64,000 bases of DNA, taken from contig JAJFFG010000122.1 in NCBI GenBank assembly GCA_021776825.1, positions 1 through 64,000 of the forward strand, in the 5' to 3' direction. The position numbers were made by a program, and so were the translations under genes. Positions 41,991 to 50,650 of this stretch are shown here, one piece after another (position 1 is the stretch's first letter; each line of letters opens with the position of its first letter). This DNA comes from Planctomycetota bacterium (GTDB lineage: Bacteria; Planctomycetota; JAJSAM01; JAJVHW01). Under the pieces are notes generated by a model. That model ran no database searches, was not told where the DNA came from, and was given only the letters and a program-made list of their open reading frames with translations.

Positions 41991-42670
41991 GGAACCGCCT
42001 GAAGAATGGAGCCGCCGAACGTCTGAAGGAAGCGCACCTGGCGGATTGCTGCGTCGGTGTCGCTCATGCCGGCAGCGACACGCACGACGACCTGGACCTG
42101 AACAAACGTGCCGGGCGAGTCATCGATGGGCGGGGAGAGTCGTTCCGCGAGCATCCAGAATGGTTTGTTGCGCGGAGACTGATCGAGGACCTCTCCGTCC
42201 ACACGAAAGAACGTCAGCACCGAGAGGCGCTCCCCCGAGCGCTCGAAGCGATACCGACACACCGGGAGCTGTCGCGCCGCATCGTGCAGCGTCAGCGTCT
42301 CGAACTCCTCGCCCACGAGGTCCCACCCGGCTGCCGGATAGCACACCGTCGCGTTGTGGTAGTAGGTCTGGAGACCTCGCTCCTTGTTGCCATGGAATGC
42401 CACGTACAGCAGAACCTCGGCACCGTCTCGCCCCCGGTACACACGCGAGATGTAGTCGTCAACCTTGGTGATCTGCTCGACGCGCTCTCCGAGCTCGTTC
42501 TCCCTGGCCAACTCCCACTCGTCGAGGGACGTCGGGATCGCGACCGCCAGTGGCTGATCGAGTTCCACGGTTCCGACGAGTCGATCCACAGGATCGCCGA
42601 CGGCGAACGAGAACGGCAGTGCGATGGCCATGATCACGCACGCCACCACCAGCGCTCGCTGCGGGGTCAT
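41987..42670 (-). CDS. EpsI family exosortase-associated protein
   Basis: A 227-residue protein with an N-terminal membrane anchor (about 5-24) and an extracytoplasmic EpsI domain. The typical signature is NATVCYPAAGWDL, with Cys110 in the C-x-P-x-x-GW motif. EpsI domains are found fused to, or next to, exosortases; their role is thought to be linked to sorting or glycan handling but is not settled. Start overlaps the glycosyltransferase stop as ATGA, and the exosortase gene is one gene further upstream. Confidence 0.9.
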   Translation of the reverse strand: MTPQRALVVACVIMAIALPFSFAVGDPVDRLVGTVELDQPLAVAIPTSLDEWELARENELGERVEQITKVDDYISRVYRGRDGAEVLLYVAFHGNKERGLQTYYHNATVCYPAAGWDLVGEEFETLTLHDAARQLPVCRYRFERSGERLSVLTFFRVDGEVLDQSPRNKPFWMLAERLSPPIDDSPGTFVQVQVVVRVAAGMSDTDAAIRQVRFLQTFGGSILQAVP

Positions 42671-43854
42671 GCGAGATCCGCCGCCGTGCGTACGGCTCGC
42701 TCGAACCCCTCGACGCTCGGCTCGTACCCCCAGTCGGCGACGATCCGCTCCGACTCTCGCCCCATGCGACGGCGAGCAATCGGGTCTGCGCTCAACTCCG
42801 CGATCGCCAGAGCCAATGCCGCCGCGTCTCCCGCAGGGAACGACCTTCCGTTCCGACCCTCGACCAGCAGATCCGCGCCCGCACCGACTCGATCCGAGAG
42901 GATCAGCGGCAGCCCGGAAGTCATCGCCTCGTTGACGACCACGCCCCACGGCTCGTGGCGCGACGGAAGCGCGAACACGTCGGATGCCGCCCAGATCTCA
43001 GGGAGCTCGTGCGGGCGGCGTGCGCCAGTGAAGACCACGTGGCGGATCCTACGCCTCTCGACCTCGGTACGAAGCGAATCGGCTTCAGGCCCGTCACCGA
43101 CGAGCACCGTCCAGTGCGATGCCCCGCTCTCCTCGAGCTGGCAGTGGGCCTGGATGAGCGTCATCGGGTCCTTCGCGCCGATGAGACGCCCGACGAACAG
43201 CACCACGGTCGCGTCACCTGGGATGCCGAGCTCTCGTCGCGTCTGCGAGCGGCTGCGTCGAGCGTCCTGGACTGCGGCCTGAAGCGCATCGGAGTCCGGC
43301 GTGTTCGCGAAGCGGAACGTCCGCGCCGGATCGGCGCCGTGTGCGACGAGGTGTTCTGCCGACAAGGACCCCGTGGCTAGCCACGCAGAAGCGGCGCCGA
43401 CGATGGACCGAACGAGGGGTCGACGGAGCGCCCGCCGCCAGGCTGGGCGCGGCGCGAGGTCGTTGGTCTCGCTGAACACCACGTACGGCAGCCCGAACTT
43501 TCGGCAGTGGCGGGCAACCCAGATGGTTGTCGGCATCGACCAACCCGGGACGACGACGACGTCGAACTTCCCGTGCACGACGCGCGCAACCGCTCCCGGA
43601 TTCCAGTGGAAGTAGAGCGAGCGCGTTCCGCGAACGTGCCAGGCGCGGCCCTCGAGGAACTCGAGGGCCACACCGTCCGGCTCCGACTCAACGGTCAGTG
43701 CCCAGTCTCGATCCGACTCCGTCCGGGAGTAGAAGAGCACCGTCGCGTCGACACCGGGCAGTCGCCCAACGCGCTGGAACAAGGGCCACCGATACGGCGT
43801 TGGGAGCTCGGAGAGGATCGCCACGCGCACCGGTCGGTCAGGCGTCGGTGTCAT
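42667..43854 (-). CDS. Glycosyltransferase family 4
   Basis: A 395-residue GT4 enzyme. VRVAILSELPTPYRWPLFQRV at the N-terminus, VVPGWSMPTTIW in the acceptor half, and LPSRHEPWGVVVNEAMTSGLPL in the donor half identify it. It is inserted between exosortase and EpsI, overlapping the exosortase by 17 bases. It may glycosylate the sorted protein or extend the XrtA-linked polymer. Confidence 0.87.
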   Translation of the reverse strand: MTPTPDRPVRVAILSELPTPYRWPLFQRVGRLPGVDATVLFYSRTESDRDWALTVESEPDGVALEFLEGRAWHVRGTRSLYFHWNPGAVARVVHGKFDVVVVPGWSMPTTIWVARHCRKFGLPYVVFSETNDLAPRPAWRRALRRPLVRSIVGAASAWLATGSLSAEHLVAHGADPARTFRFANTPDSDALQAAVQDARRSRSQTRRELGIPGDATVVLFVGRLIGAKDPMTLIQAHCQLEESGASHWTVLVGDGPEADSLRTEVERRRIRHVVFTGARRPHELPEIWAASDVFALPSRHEPWGVVVNEAMTSGLPLILSDRVGAGADLLVEGRNGRSFPAGDAAALALAIAELSADPIARRRMGRESERIVADWGYEPSVEGFERAVRTAADLA

Positions 43855-44752
43855 CGCCCTCGTCCTCGTCCTCGTACGGGGGGTCGGGCTGCAGGCTCCA
43901 GTCCACGAAGAGCAGCATGCCGAGTCCGAGGGCGAACACGATCATGCCGGCCGTGCTGTGTGAAACACCCTCTGCGTAGGAGGGGTCGACGCGATAGGCA
44001 AGTACGCCCGTGACGATGACCCGGATCGCGTTCGCGAGGACGGCGATGGGCACCGACGCAGCCACGAGACCGACCCGGAGCCACGCCGGTCGATCCATGA
44101 AAAAGACCCACGCCACGCTCAGCGCCACGAGGGCGTAGAGGCTGTGGACGCCCGAGCACTGCTCCTCGATCAACAGCTGCAAACCGGGCAACTGCAGCGT
44201 GTTGCCCTGCCGGATGATCACCCAGCCGAACGCTTCGAACGCGCCCTCCGAGATCACGGTCGCGACCCGCTGCAGAGGAAGCGTCAGCGCGTCGTCCCAC
44301 GTCTTCGGGAGGGGAAGCGTGAGCGCGAGGTAGCCGAGCGGGAATGCGAGGCCGCGGAGCCAGGCACCGCCCTGCACGGCCCAGACGAGACCGCCGATCG
44401 CGCCGAGCAACGCGACGTGCTGCCACACATTGGTGTGGAGGAAGCGTGCGTAGACGCCGAGGGCGACCGCAACGCCGAAAACGACCAGACCCGCGCTCGA
44501 GGCGCGCCGGGGGTGGGCGCTGAGCTGATCCCACCGGTCGTAGGTCCAGAGTGCCGCGACAAGCGGAAGAAGCAGACAGTGCGAGTACCGGGGACTGTCG
44601 AGAAACTGCCTCACCCGCACCACCACGATCGGGTGGAACAGTGCGAGTAGAAGCAACGAAGCGAACGACCACAGGAGCAGCGTTCGTGCTGCCGACCCGC
44701 GGTCGCTCGCGCTCCCCGATGGGACGGTCGCCCCGGTGCGGGACGACGACAT
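43838..44752 (-). CDS. Exosortase (XrtA/EpsH family)
   Basis: A 304-residue polytopic membrane transpeptidase-like protease. The catalytic triad is visible: Cys199 in EEQCSGVHSL, Arg244 in ANAIRVIVTG, and His265 in GVSHSTAGM. About eight helices flank these. The family cleaves PEP-CTERM tails of exported proteins and probably attaches them to a surface glycan or releases them. The C-terminus is a short acidic tail (EDEDEGDDTDA). The substrate gene lies eight bases upstream. Subtype (XrtA) is inferred from the surrounding XrtA-specific genes. Confidence 0.93.
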   Translation of the reverse strand: MSSSRTGATVPSGSASDRGSAARTLLLWSFASLLLLALFHPIVVVRVRQFLDSPRYSHCLLLPLVAALWTYDRWDQLSAHPRRASSAGLVVFGVAVALGVYARFLHTNVWQHVALLGAIGGLVWAVQGGAWLRGLAFPLGYLALTLPLPKTWDDALTLPLQRVATVISEGAFEAFGWVIIRQGNTLQLPGLQLLIEEQCSGVHSLYALVALSVAWVFFMDRPAWLRVGLVAASVPIAVLANAIRVIVTGVLAYRVDPSYAEGVSHSTAGMIVFALGLGMLLFVDWSLQPDPPYEDEDEGDDTDA

Positions 44753-44760
44753 GCTTCTAC

Positions 44761-45471
44761 CTATGCTGCGTCAGCGACGATGTCGAGGCGCTTCTTGCGA
44801 CGACGACGGACGACGCCGGCGAGACCGAGAAGGCCGAGGCCGAACAGCGCGACCGTTCCGGGCTCCGGGTTGACGACGGTGTTGATGCCGATCGAGTCCA
44901 GCGGATCAAGGATGAAGGTGAGGCGGACGACGTTGACAGCGTCACGAGTAGCGACGGGGATAATGGCGGTCGGGATGTCGAAGAAGTGCGTCCGTCTGTC
45001 GATCGCGGGGGTGAAACTGAACCCACCGGCGAAGGTGTGGGTGATCCCGAAACTCGCGCCACCGTCCTCCGAGAATGCCACCCCGCTCAGCGTGACGACG
45101 CCGTCGCCGTTCACATCGCCGATGTCGATGATCAGATCTGCAGGGGCGCCGGTCGAGGCGTAACTCCCTGAGGCATCCGGCGCGGGCGAGGTGTAGACCA
45201 AGTCGAGCACGACGGCGATGGGGGCCGCAGCGTTCGAGGAAAGCGTGAGCTTGCCAGCCCCAGCACCACCCTGGAAGAAGGTGTTGGGCGCCAGGTTGGT
45301 CGCATTGAATACCGCGGCACCAGCACCGTTGAAGGCTGCAAGCGGGGAGTTCAGCGTCGTGTCGGCCTGGAACACGTCCGGGAAGTCGAGGCCAGCCTCG
45401 GCGGGCGTGGCCGCCAGCCCCATACCAACGGCTGCAAGCAGTCCAACGATGATCGTCTGGCGCATCTTCAT
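44761..45471 (-). CDS. PEP-CTERM sorting domain protein (exosortase substrate)
   Basis: A 236-residue secreted protein. Signal peptide 1-26 ends ATPAEA. The mature part is a small Gly/Ala/Asn-rich beta protein with a DVNGDGVV stretch resembling a calcium site. The C-terminal signal is VNPEPGTVALFGLGLLGLAG followed by RRRRKKR (from about residue 200), the canonical PEP-CTERM layout. The frame is open to an ATG at 45648 that overlaps the upstream stop as ATGA, but that would place 59 residues before the signal peptide. GGGAG lies about 10 bases before the preferred ATG. Function unknown; it is the only PEP-CTERM protein in the window. Confidence 0.9.
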   Translation of the reverse strand: MKMRQTIIVGLLAAVGMGLAATPAEAGLDFPDVFQADTTLNSPLAAFNGAGAAVFNATNLAPNTFFQGGAGAGKLTLSSNAAAPIAVVLDLVYTSPAPDASGSYASTGAPADLIIDIGDVNGDGVVTLSGVAFSEDGGASFGITHTFAGGFSFTPAIDRRTHFFDIPTAIIPVATRDAVNVVRLTFILDPLDSIGINTVVNPEPGTVALFGLGLLGLAGVVRRRRKKRLDIVADAA

Positions 45472-45494
45472 GGCTGAGCGACTCCCATAAATCT

Positions 45495-45511
45495 TCACGG
45501 TTCTGCCGTGA
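45495..45511 (-). other. Small hairpin upstream of the PEP-CTERM gene
   Basis: TCACGG and CCGTGA pair around TTCTG, 24 bases upstream of the preferred start. With the AT-rich GATAAAAAGTGAG on the minus strand near 45600, the 173-base stretch before this gene looks like a 5' leader. No sigma-54 -24/-12 match is clear. Confidence 0.3.
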
Positions 45512-45644
45512 TGCACATTCCGCGCACGGTCTCCCGCACGTCTCTTCACCGGCAGGATGATACTCGGAGACGTCCCCGAGCCGACGAACTTCTCACTTTT
45601 TATCGGCTGTTCGCAGCCTCGACACAAGCCCAGGGTGTGGTGGC

Positions 45645-46877
45645 TCATGCGGAGGCGTCCACGAACAGCGCCTCCTCGATCTGAGCGAGCGTGTATCCCA
45701 GGGCGTAGTCGCGCTCCACCTTGGCTCGCGCCGCGAGCGTCAACGTGCGTCGTAACGCGGGATCGTCCAGGATCCGCCGCAGCTGACGTGTGAGTTCGGG
45801 GACGTTGCCCGGCGGGAAGGTCAGGCTCGTCGCATCGTTCTGGAACAGATCCGATCCTTCGCTCGCGTCCGTGGCGATGACGGGCGTGCCGACGGCGAAC
45901 GCCTCGAGAGGTCGCCGTGGGAATCGCTCCGGCTCCTCTCGGCCATAGACCAGCATGTCCGCCGCGGCGACGACGTCGGGCATCTCACGCCCACTCGGGG
46001 GGGCGGCAATCTCGATGCGATCCATCACGCCGGCCGCGCGGCCAAGCTCTGCGACTTCGGCGAGGTAGCCCTCGTCCTGAACCGCGCCGCAGACGCGAAG
46101 ACGAACGCTCCCCGGCAAGTCTCCCAGTGCCAGTACGAGCGTATGCAGCCCAGTCGATCGCTCGATCGGCTCCGAGAACAGGACGCGCACGGGCGTGCCG
46201 AGCTCAGCGCGCTCGCGAAACTGGAACCCGCGAAGATCGATCCCAGGCTCCAGAAGGGTCGCGCCGTGAACCGGCAGGCCGCCGGCCAGACATGCCTTCC
46301 ACCGTCGGCGGCTCCAGAACCACGTTCTCCCGCGCGGCAACGGAGGCGGCACGATCGGCGCGCCGAGTGCGCCTCCCGCTGCCATGCGCCGAACGGCTCG
46401 CGCGACGCGAGCCAGAGCCCCGGACGCGGGAGTCGCCCACGATGCGAACCAGCCCCCATGGGGCAGAGCCAGATCTCGAAGCCAATCGCTCCCGACGTCA
46501 CTCGCCACGATCACGCTGCTCGGCAGGTCGACCCCGAGAACGGACTCGGAGATCCCGGTGAGGTGCGAGAACACCACGGCGTCAGGGCGGAACAACGCGA
46601 CCTCGGAACGGAATCTCCGGCCGCTCGTCACCGCAGGCCACACCCTCTCGTCGTCCATCGAGACGCGGGGAAGTCGCCGCACGACGCGGACTGGCTGGTC
46701 GTCCTCGGGTTCCACGGCATCCGCGCCACACAGCACGCTCACTGTGTGCCCGCGCTGCGTCAGCCCGAGCGCGACGTCCCGGAGTCGGAACTCTGCCGCC
46801 GTCGTGTGATGCGGTGGGTAGCGCGCCGCGACCAAGAGGATGCGGCGGCCGACGACAGCATCAGCGCCGCCCGTCAC
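45645..46877 (-). CDS. Glycosyltransferase family 4
   Basis: A 410-residue GT4 enzyme from a GTG start that lies directly after GGAG; no better start is visible. ILLVAARYPPHHTTAAEFRL opens the fold, and FPRRPLEAFAVGTPVIATDASEGSDL marks the donor site. The middle (residues 130-190) contains an Arg- and Pro-rich stretch. It precedes the PEP-CTERM gene and follows the GT2 gene by 159 bases. Confidence 0.83.
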   Translation of the reverse strand: MTGGADAVVGRRILLVAARYPPHHTTAAEFRLRDVALGLTQRGHTVSVLCGADAVEPEDDQPVRVVRRLPRVSMDDERVWPAVTSGRRFRSEVALFRPDAVVFSHLTGISESVLGVDLPSSVIVASDVGSDWLRDLALPHGGWFASWATPASGALARVARAVRRMAAGGALGAPIVPPPLPRGRTWFWSRRRWKACLAGGLPVHGATLLEPGIDLRGFQFRERAELGTPVRVLFSEPIERSTGLHTLVLALGDLPGSVRLRVCGAVQDEGYLAEVAELGRAAGVMDRIEIAAPPSGREMPDVVAAADMLVYGREEPERFPRRPLEAFAVGTPVIATDASEGSDLFQNDATSLTFPPGNVPELTRQLRRILDDPALRRTLTLAARAKVERDYALGYTLAQIEEALFVDASA

Positions 46878-47036
46878 CTCCGCGCGTCCCGTGCAGGTTG
46901 CATGGCCGGAACGTACACACCGATCTCAACCGCGTGAAACCCAATCCCGCCGCGGCGAGCCGTCGCTCGCGGGGGAGCGTGGACACGTCGGAGGGACCGT
47001 TCTTCACAGCGACGCGTACCGAGACTCCGCCCCCCG

Positions 47037-47978
47037 CTAGAGAACGCGCTGGAGCGGTTCCCTGGGGACGTTCTGCACGTCGAACGCCGCCGCCGCGAGC
47101 AGGAGCTGGAAGCCCAGAAGCACTGGCAGCGCCGCCAACATGACGCGGCCGCTGGTCGTCGGCGTACCGAGTTCGATGCCCTGAGTCCACCAGTGCACGC
47201 CAAGGGCGACTCCGAGGAGGACCAGCACGCTGCCGCCGAGGAGTTGCAGCGAGGCCACGTTGAAGTCGCGGAGAAGATACGAATACGTGAGTCGTTTCGC
47301 GAAGCGGGCGAGGTGCTTCCCGGGGAAGGTCAACGCACTGTGGGAGACACTCAGGCCGCTCCGCTCGTCGCCGTACACCGGCACCATCGGCACGTCGCGG
47401 ACGACCGCGCGGATCGTGTACAGCCGGAAGAGGACATCGGACTCGAAGAAGTAGCGACGATCCAGGCGCTCCAAGGGCAGTCGCTCCAACGCCGTTCGAT
47501 GGATCGCGGTGAACCCGTTCGTCGGGTCCATGACGTTCCAGTATCCCGTCGACAACTTCGTGATGAACGAGAGCGCCGTGTTGCCCACGAGCCGCAGGAG
47601 CGGCATCGCTCCGACCGCCGCCGGATCGAAGAAGCGGTTGCCCTTGACGTAGTCCGCCCGGCCATCCAAGAGCGGCGCGACGAGAGTTGGAATCAGTGCG
47701 GGTGGCATCTGCCCGTCGCCGTCGAGCTTGACGACGACCTCCGCGCCGTCGGCCAACGCGCGTCGGTACCCGGTTGTCGTCGCGCCCCCCACGCCCATGT
47801 TCTCCGTGTGCCGGAGGACCTCGACACGCCCGTCGCCCGCGGCGGCCGCAGCATCGCCAGATCCCTCGGGACACGCGTCGTCCACGACGTAGATCCGCGT
47901 GATCGACTGGGGGACAGCCAGCACGACGCCGGCGATGGTCTGCGCGACACGGTACGCGGGGATGACGACCGCAATCAT
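47037..47978 (-). CDS. Glycosyltransferase family 2, polyprenyl-phosphate glycosyltransferase-like
   Basis: A 313-residue GT-A enzyme. VVIPAYRVAQTI at the start, VVDDACPEGS and KLDGDGQM (DGDGQ at 86-90) form the nucleotide-sugar and metal site, and two C-terminal membrane helices follow (within about 245-305). This layout is that of dolichyl/undecaprenyl-phosphate mannose or glucose synthases (DPM1/GtrB-like). It may make a lipid-linked monosaccharide used outside the membrane. Its start overlaps the upstream ligase stop as ATGA. Confidence 0.88.
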   Translation of the reverse strand: MIAVVIPAYRVAQTIAGVVLAVPQSITRIYVVDDACPEGSGDAAAAAGDGRVEVLRHTENMGVGGATTTGYRRALADGAEVVVKLDGDGQMPPALIPTLVAPLLDGRADYVKGNRFFDPAAVGAMPLLRLVGNTALSFITKLSTGYWNVMDPTNGFTAIHRTALERLPLERLDRRYFFESDVLFRLYTIRAVVRDVPMVPVYGDERSGLSVSHSALTFPGKHLARFAKRLTYSYLLRDFNVASLQLLGGSVLVLLGVALGVHWWTQGIELGTPTTSGRVMLAALPVLLGFQLLLAAAAFDVQNVPREPLQRVL

Positions 47979-49411
47979 CTGCGACCTGCCTCCCGCGGGT
48001 TCGGCGCGCGCCGAGTCGCCACGTGGGACTTCGCCATGGCGGTCGCCAGCACGGCCGGCATGGTGACGTCCGGCTTGAGCCGCTGCTGCGTTGCACGCCG
48101 GACCACGATCGCCGCGAACGTCCAGAAGATCAGCGCAGCCGGCGACCCCACGGAGAGGAGCGAACCGTGAACGAACGAATCGCCGAGCATCGCCAGGACA
48201 CTGCTGGCGACGACGACGTGCAACGTTGAATCCTCTGCCGATGGTGCCCGCAGGACCGTCCAGATCGCGCGGAGGATCACCGTGCAGATGATCCAGAACG
48301 TGCCCAGACCGAGCAGGCCGAGGTCGACGAACAGTTGGATGTGTGCGCTGTGGAGGTTCGTCGCACCGCGGAGGTTACCGGTCTCCAACGCACCTTCCGC
48401 ATCAGCGCGCCCGAGCAGGCGCGACTGCCCCCATCCAAGCCCAAGAGCGGGTCGCTCCATGCCGGCGTCGATGCCCATCCTCCAGAGTTCCGTGCGGTCG
48501 CTCAGCGTGCTCAGGCTCTCGATCCGGACCACGCGGTTCAGCGCCGTCGTTTCCACCTGCTCCGGAGGAGTCACCACGACCATGGTGATCACGCACGCCA
48601 CGAGGAGGCCGCTCAAGAACGAGGCCGCGCCGCGGTAACGGTGAATGCCGATCACGATGACCGCCATCAGCATGCCGATCATCGCGCTCCGAGATCCCGA
48701 GAGAACGACGGTGGCGACGGTCAGCACCGTCGCAAGGCCACGCAACCGCGAGGCCGCGCCGAGCACGGAAGCCGGGGCGGCGAGGACGATCGGGAACAGG
48801 ATCGCCGCGAGCACGCCGGACGCGTTGGCGTTCCAGAAGAGCCCGCCGAAGCGCCCGAAGATCCCGGTGGTTCGGGACAGGGCGGGGGAGCCCGTCACGT
48901 ACTCGTAGCCGCCCAGAAGCAGCCCGGCCCCGAAGATCACCAATGCGACCCAGATCGCCCATCGCGCGATCAGTGCAACGAGGTCGATCGAGTCCAGCAG
49001 TCGCCAGGTCGCGACGAATCCGATCCCGAGGCCGATGGCGAGGGTCCCCGCCAGCGTCAGCGAGTATCGCGGGTCGGCAGACCACAGCGCTGAGAGGAGA
49101 GCCAGTCCGACCAAAGCCCAGATCCAGCGGTGAAGGGGCCGCGATTCGTGATCGGGCGGTCGTGACCGAAGCACGTGCAGCGCGAGCCGCAGGCCGATGA
49201 TCCCGATGAACCACCAGCGCAGGCGGCCGGCGAGCCAACCGACCCCGTGCAACCAGAGTCCGGGGACGATCATGAGCGTGAATAGAAGGACAAGCGCTCG
49301 GTCCACGCGAAGCGTCGCAGCCGCGAGGAGCGTCGCAACACCGACGACGACCCACGGCAGCCCGAGATACCTGTACGCATCCTGGAAGATCCAGTCGAGA
49401 CGGAAGATCAC
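47975..49411 (-). CDS. O-antigen ligase/polymerase family protein
   Basis: A 478-residue polytopic membrane protein from a GTG that overlaps the upstream stop as GTGA. VLSGSRSAMIGML and ALGLGWGQSRLLG with NLHSAHIQLFVDLGLLG are the Wzy/WaaL signature parts: an Arg in the serine-rich loop and the His-containing large loop. It may polymerise repeat units or ligate glycan; sequence cannot separate these. Second of three such proteins here. Confidence 0.85.
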   Translation of the reverse strand: MIFRLDWIFQDAYRYLGLPWVVVGVATLLAAATLRVDRALVLLFTLMIVPGLWLHGVGWLAGRLRWWFIGIIGLRLALHVLRSRPPDHESRPLHRWIWALVGLALLSALWSADPRYSLTLAGTLAIGLGIGFVATWRLLDSIDLVALIARWAIWVALVIFGAGLLLGGYEYVTGSPALSRTTGIFGRFGGLFWNANASGVLAAILFPIVLAAPASVLGAASRLRGLATVLTVATVVLSGSRSAMIGMLMAVIVIGIHRYRGAASFLSGLLVACVITMVVVTPPEQVETTALNRVVRIESLSTLSDRTELWRMGIDAGMERPALGLGWGQSRLLGRADAEGALETGNLRGATNLHSAHIQLFVDLGLLGLGTFWIICTVILRAIWTVLRAPSAEDSTLHVVVASSVLAMLGDSFVHGSLLSVGSPAALIFWTFAAIVVRRATQQRLKPDVTMPAVLATAMAKSHVATRRAPNPREAGRR

Positions 49412-50637
49412 GCGCCCGTCCCCCCCTGAACGAGCGCGCGCGCCAGTGACGTCGAGGTGGCGGCAAGATCGTGGCGAGACCCCACGGCACTCGCAGCCGA
49501 GCACGCGAGTCCCTCGGCCACTCTCGGCGCGACGAGGACGCGATGTAGGGAGTCCGCCAGAGACTCCGGGTCGCCAGAGGTCGCAAGCAGCCCGCTCTCC
49601 TCGTCATGGACGAGCTCGGGCACGCCGGAGACACGCGTCGACACCACGGGAACCCCCGCAGCCATGGCCTCCATGATCGCGACCGGAATGCCATCGACGT
49701 CGCCATTCCGCGCGACGCGACACGCGAGGCAGAACACGGCCGCGCGCGAGAGTTCCGCCCGCACGGCCTCGGGCCCGACCGCACCTAGGAACGCGACTGG
49801 CACGTCGAGATCCGCAGCCAAGACGCGCAACGCAGACTCCTCGGCACCGGACCCGATGATCCGCAGCGTCACCGGAACGCCGCGGTCGCGCAAGTCGGCA
49901 CACGCGCGGATCAGGACGTCGTGGCCCTTCTTTTCGCGCAACGCACCGACGCTCAGGATCTGTCCTGCCACGGGATCGCGCTCGACGTCACGCCAAGGCG
50001 CGAGCGGGATGCCGACGCGACTCACGAAGATCTTCTGTCGCACGCTCTCTCCGCAGGCCGCGACGACCCGATCCCTGTCGAACTCGCTGATCGACACAAT
50101 CAGATCAGCCGTCCTCGCCTTGGCCACAAGGTGGTACGGATTGTACGCGGTGTGATTCGTGAACGAGAAGCGAGCGCCAACGAGCTGCGCGGCAACCCAC
50201 GCTACAGTGCTTCCTGCATCGACGAACTGAGCGTGGATGCGGCCAATACGCATCGGACGCAGCGCCGCGGCGAGGCACGCCCCGTAGACGAAGTGGAGCG
50301 GCGCGCGGAGCCGACATCGCACAGCATCGTCCGCGTACCGTCCGCCGAACACTCTCACGAACGCGCGGAGCAACGTGAGGGGCCGCCGCAGTGCCCAGCC
50401 GACGACGGCACCGATCGCAGCCATTGAGAACGGGCTCGGCAAGTAGGTCGTGCGCTCGGCCTCGGCAGCCGCTTCCGGATCGGCCTGCGCATCTCGACCC
50501 GCGCGGGCGGAAAAGACGCGGACATCGAGTCCGGCCGCACGCAGGGCCAACACCTCACGGGTGGTGAACGTCTGCGTCAGAACGGGGTACGAGTACGCCA
50601 CGTAGGCGATCGGTGCTGGTGCGCCTGGTTCGCTCAC
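49408..50637 (-). CDS. Glycosyltransferase family 4 (WcaL/AmsK-like)
   Basis: A 409-residue GT4 enzyme beginning at GTG. AYVAYSYPVLTQTFTTREVL is characteristic of colanic-acid WcaL-like transferases. IHAQFVDAGSTVAWVAAQLVG and the C-terminal VDGIPVAIMEAMAAGVPVVS follow the family. It lies 13 bases downstream of the first carbamoyltransferase and overlaps the ligase. Confidence 0.88.
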   Translation of the reverse strand: MSEPGAPAPIAYVAYSYPVLTQTFTTREVLALRAAGLDVRVFSARAGRDAQADPEAAAEAERTTYLPSPFSMAAIGAVVGWALRRPLTLLRAFVRVFGGRYADDAVRCRLRAPLHFVYGACLAAALRPMRIGRIHAQFVDAGSTVAWVAAQLVGARFSFTNHTAYNPYHLVAKARTADLIVSISEFDRDRVVAACGESVRQKIFVSRVGIPLAPWRDVERDPVAGQILSVGALREKKGHDVLIRACADLRDRGVPVTLRIIGSGAEESALRVLAADLDVPVAFLGAVGPEAVRAELSRAAVFCLACRVARNGDVDGIPVAIMEAMAAGVPVVSTRVSGVPELVHDEESGLLATSGDPESLADSLHRVLVAPRVAEGLACSAASAVGSRHDLAATSTSLARALVQGGTGA

Positions 50638-50650
50638 GGCGTGGCGCGGA

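Noticed and set aside
45472-45648. N-terminal extension of the PEP-CTERM protein
   Set aside because: It would place 59 hydrophilic residues before a normal signal peptide; kept only as an alternative start.
46878-47036. Small gene in the gap between the GT2 and GT4 genes
   Set aside because: No frame with a start, ribosome-binding site and reasonable composition was found in the 159 bases.
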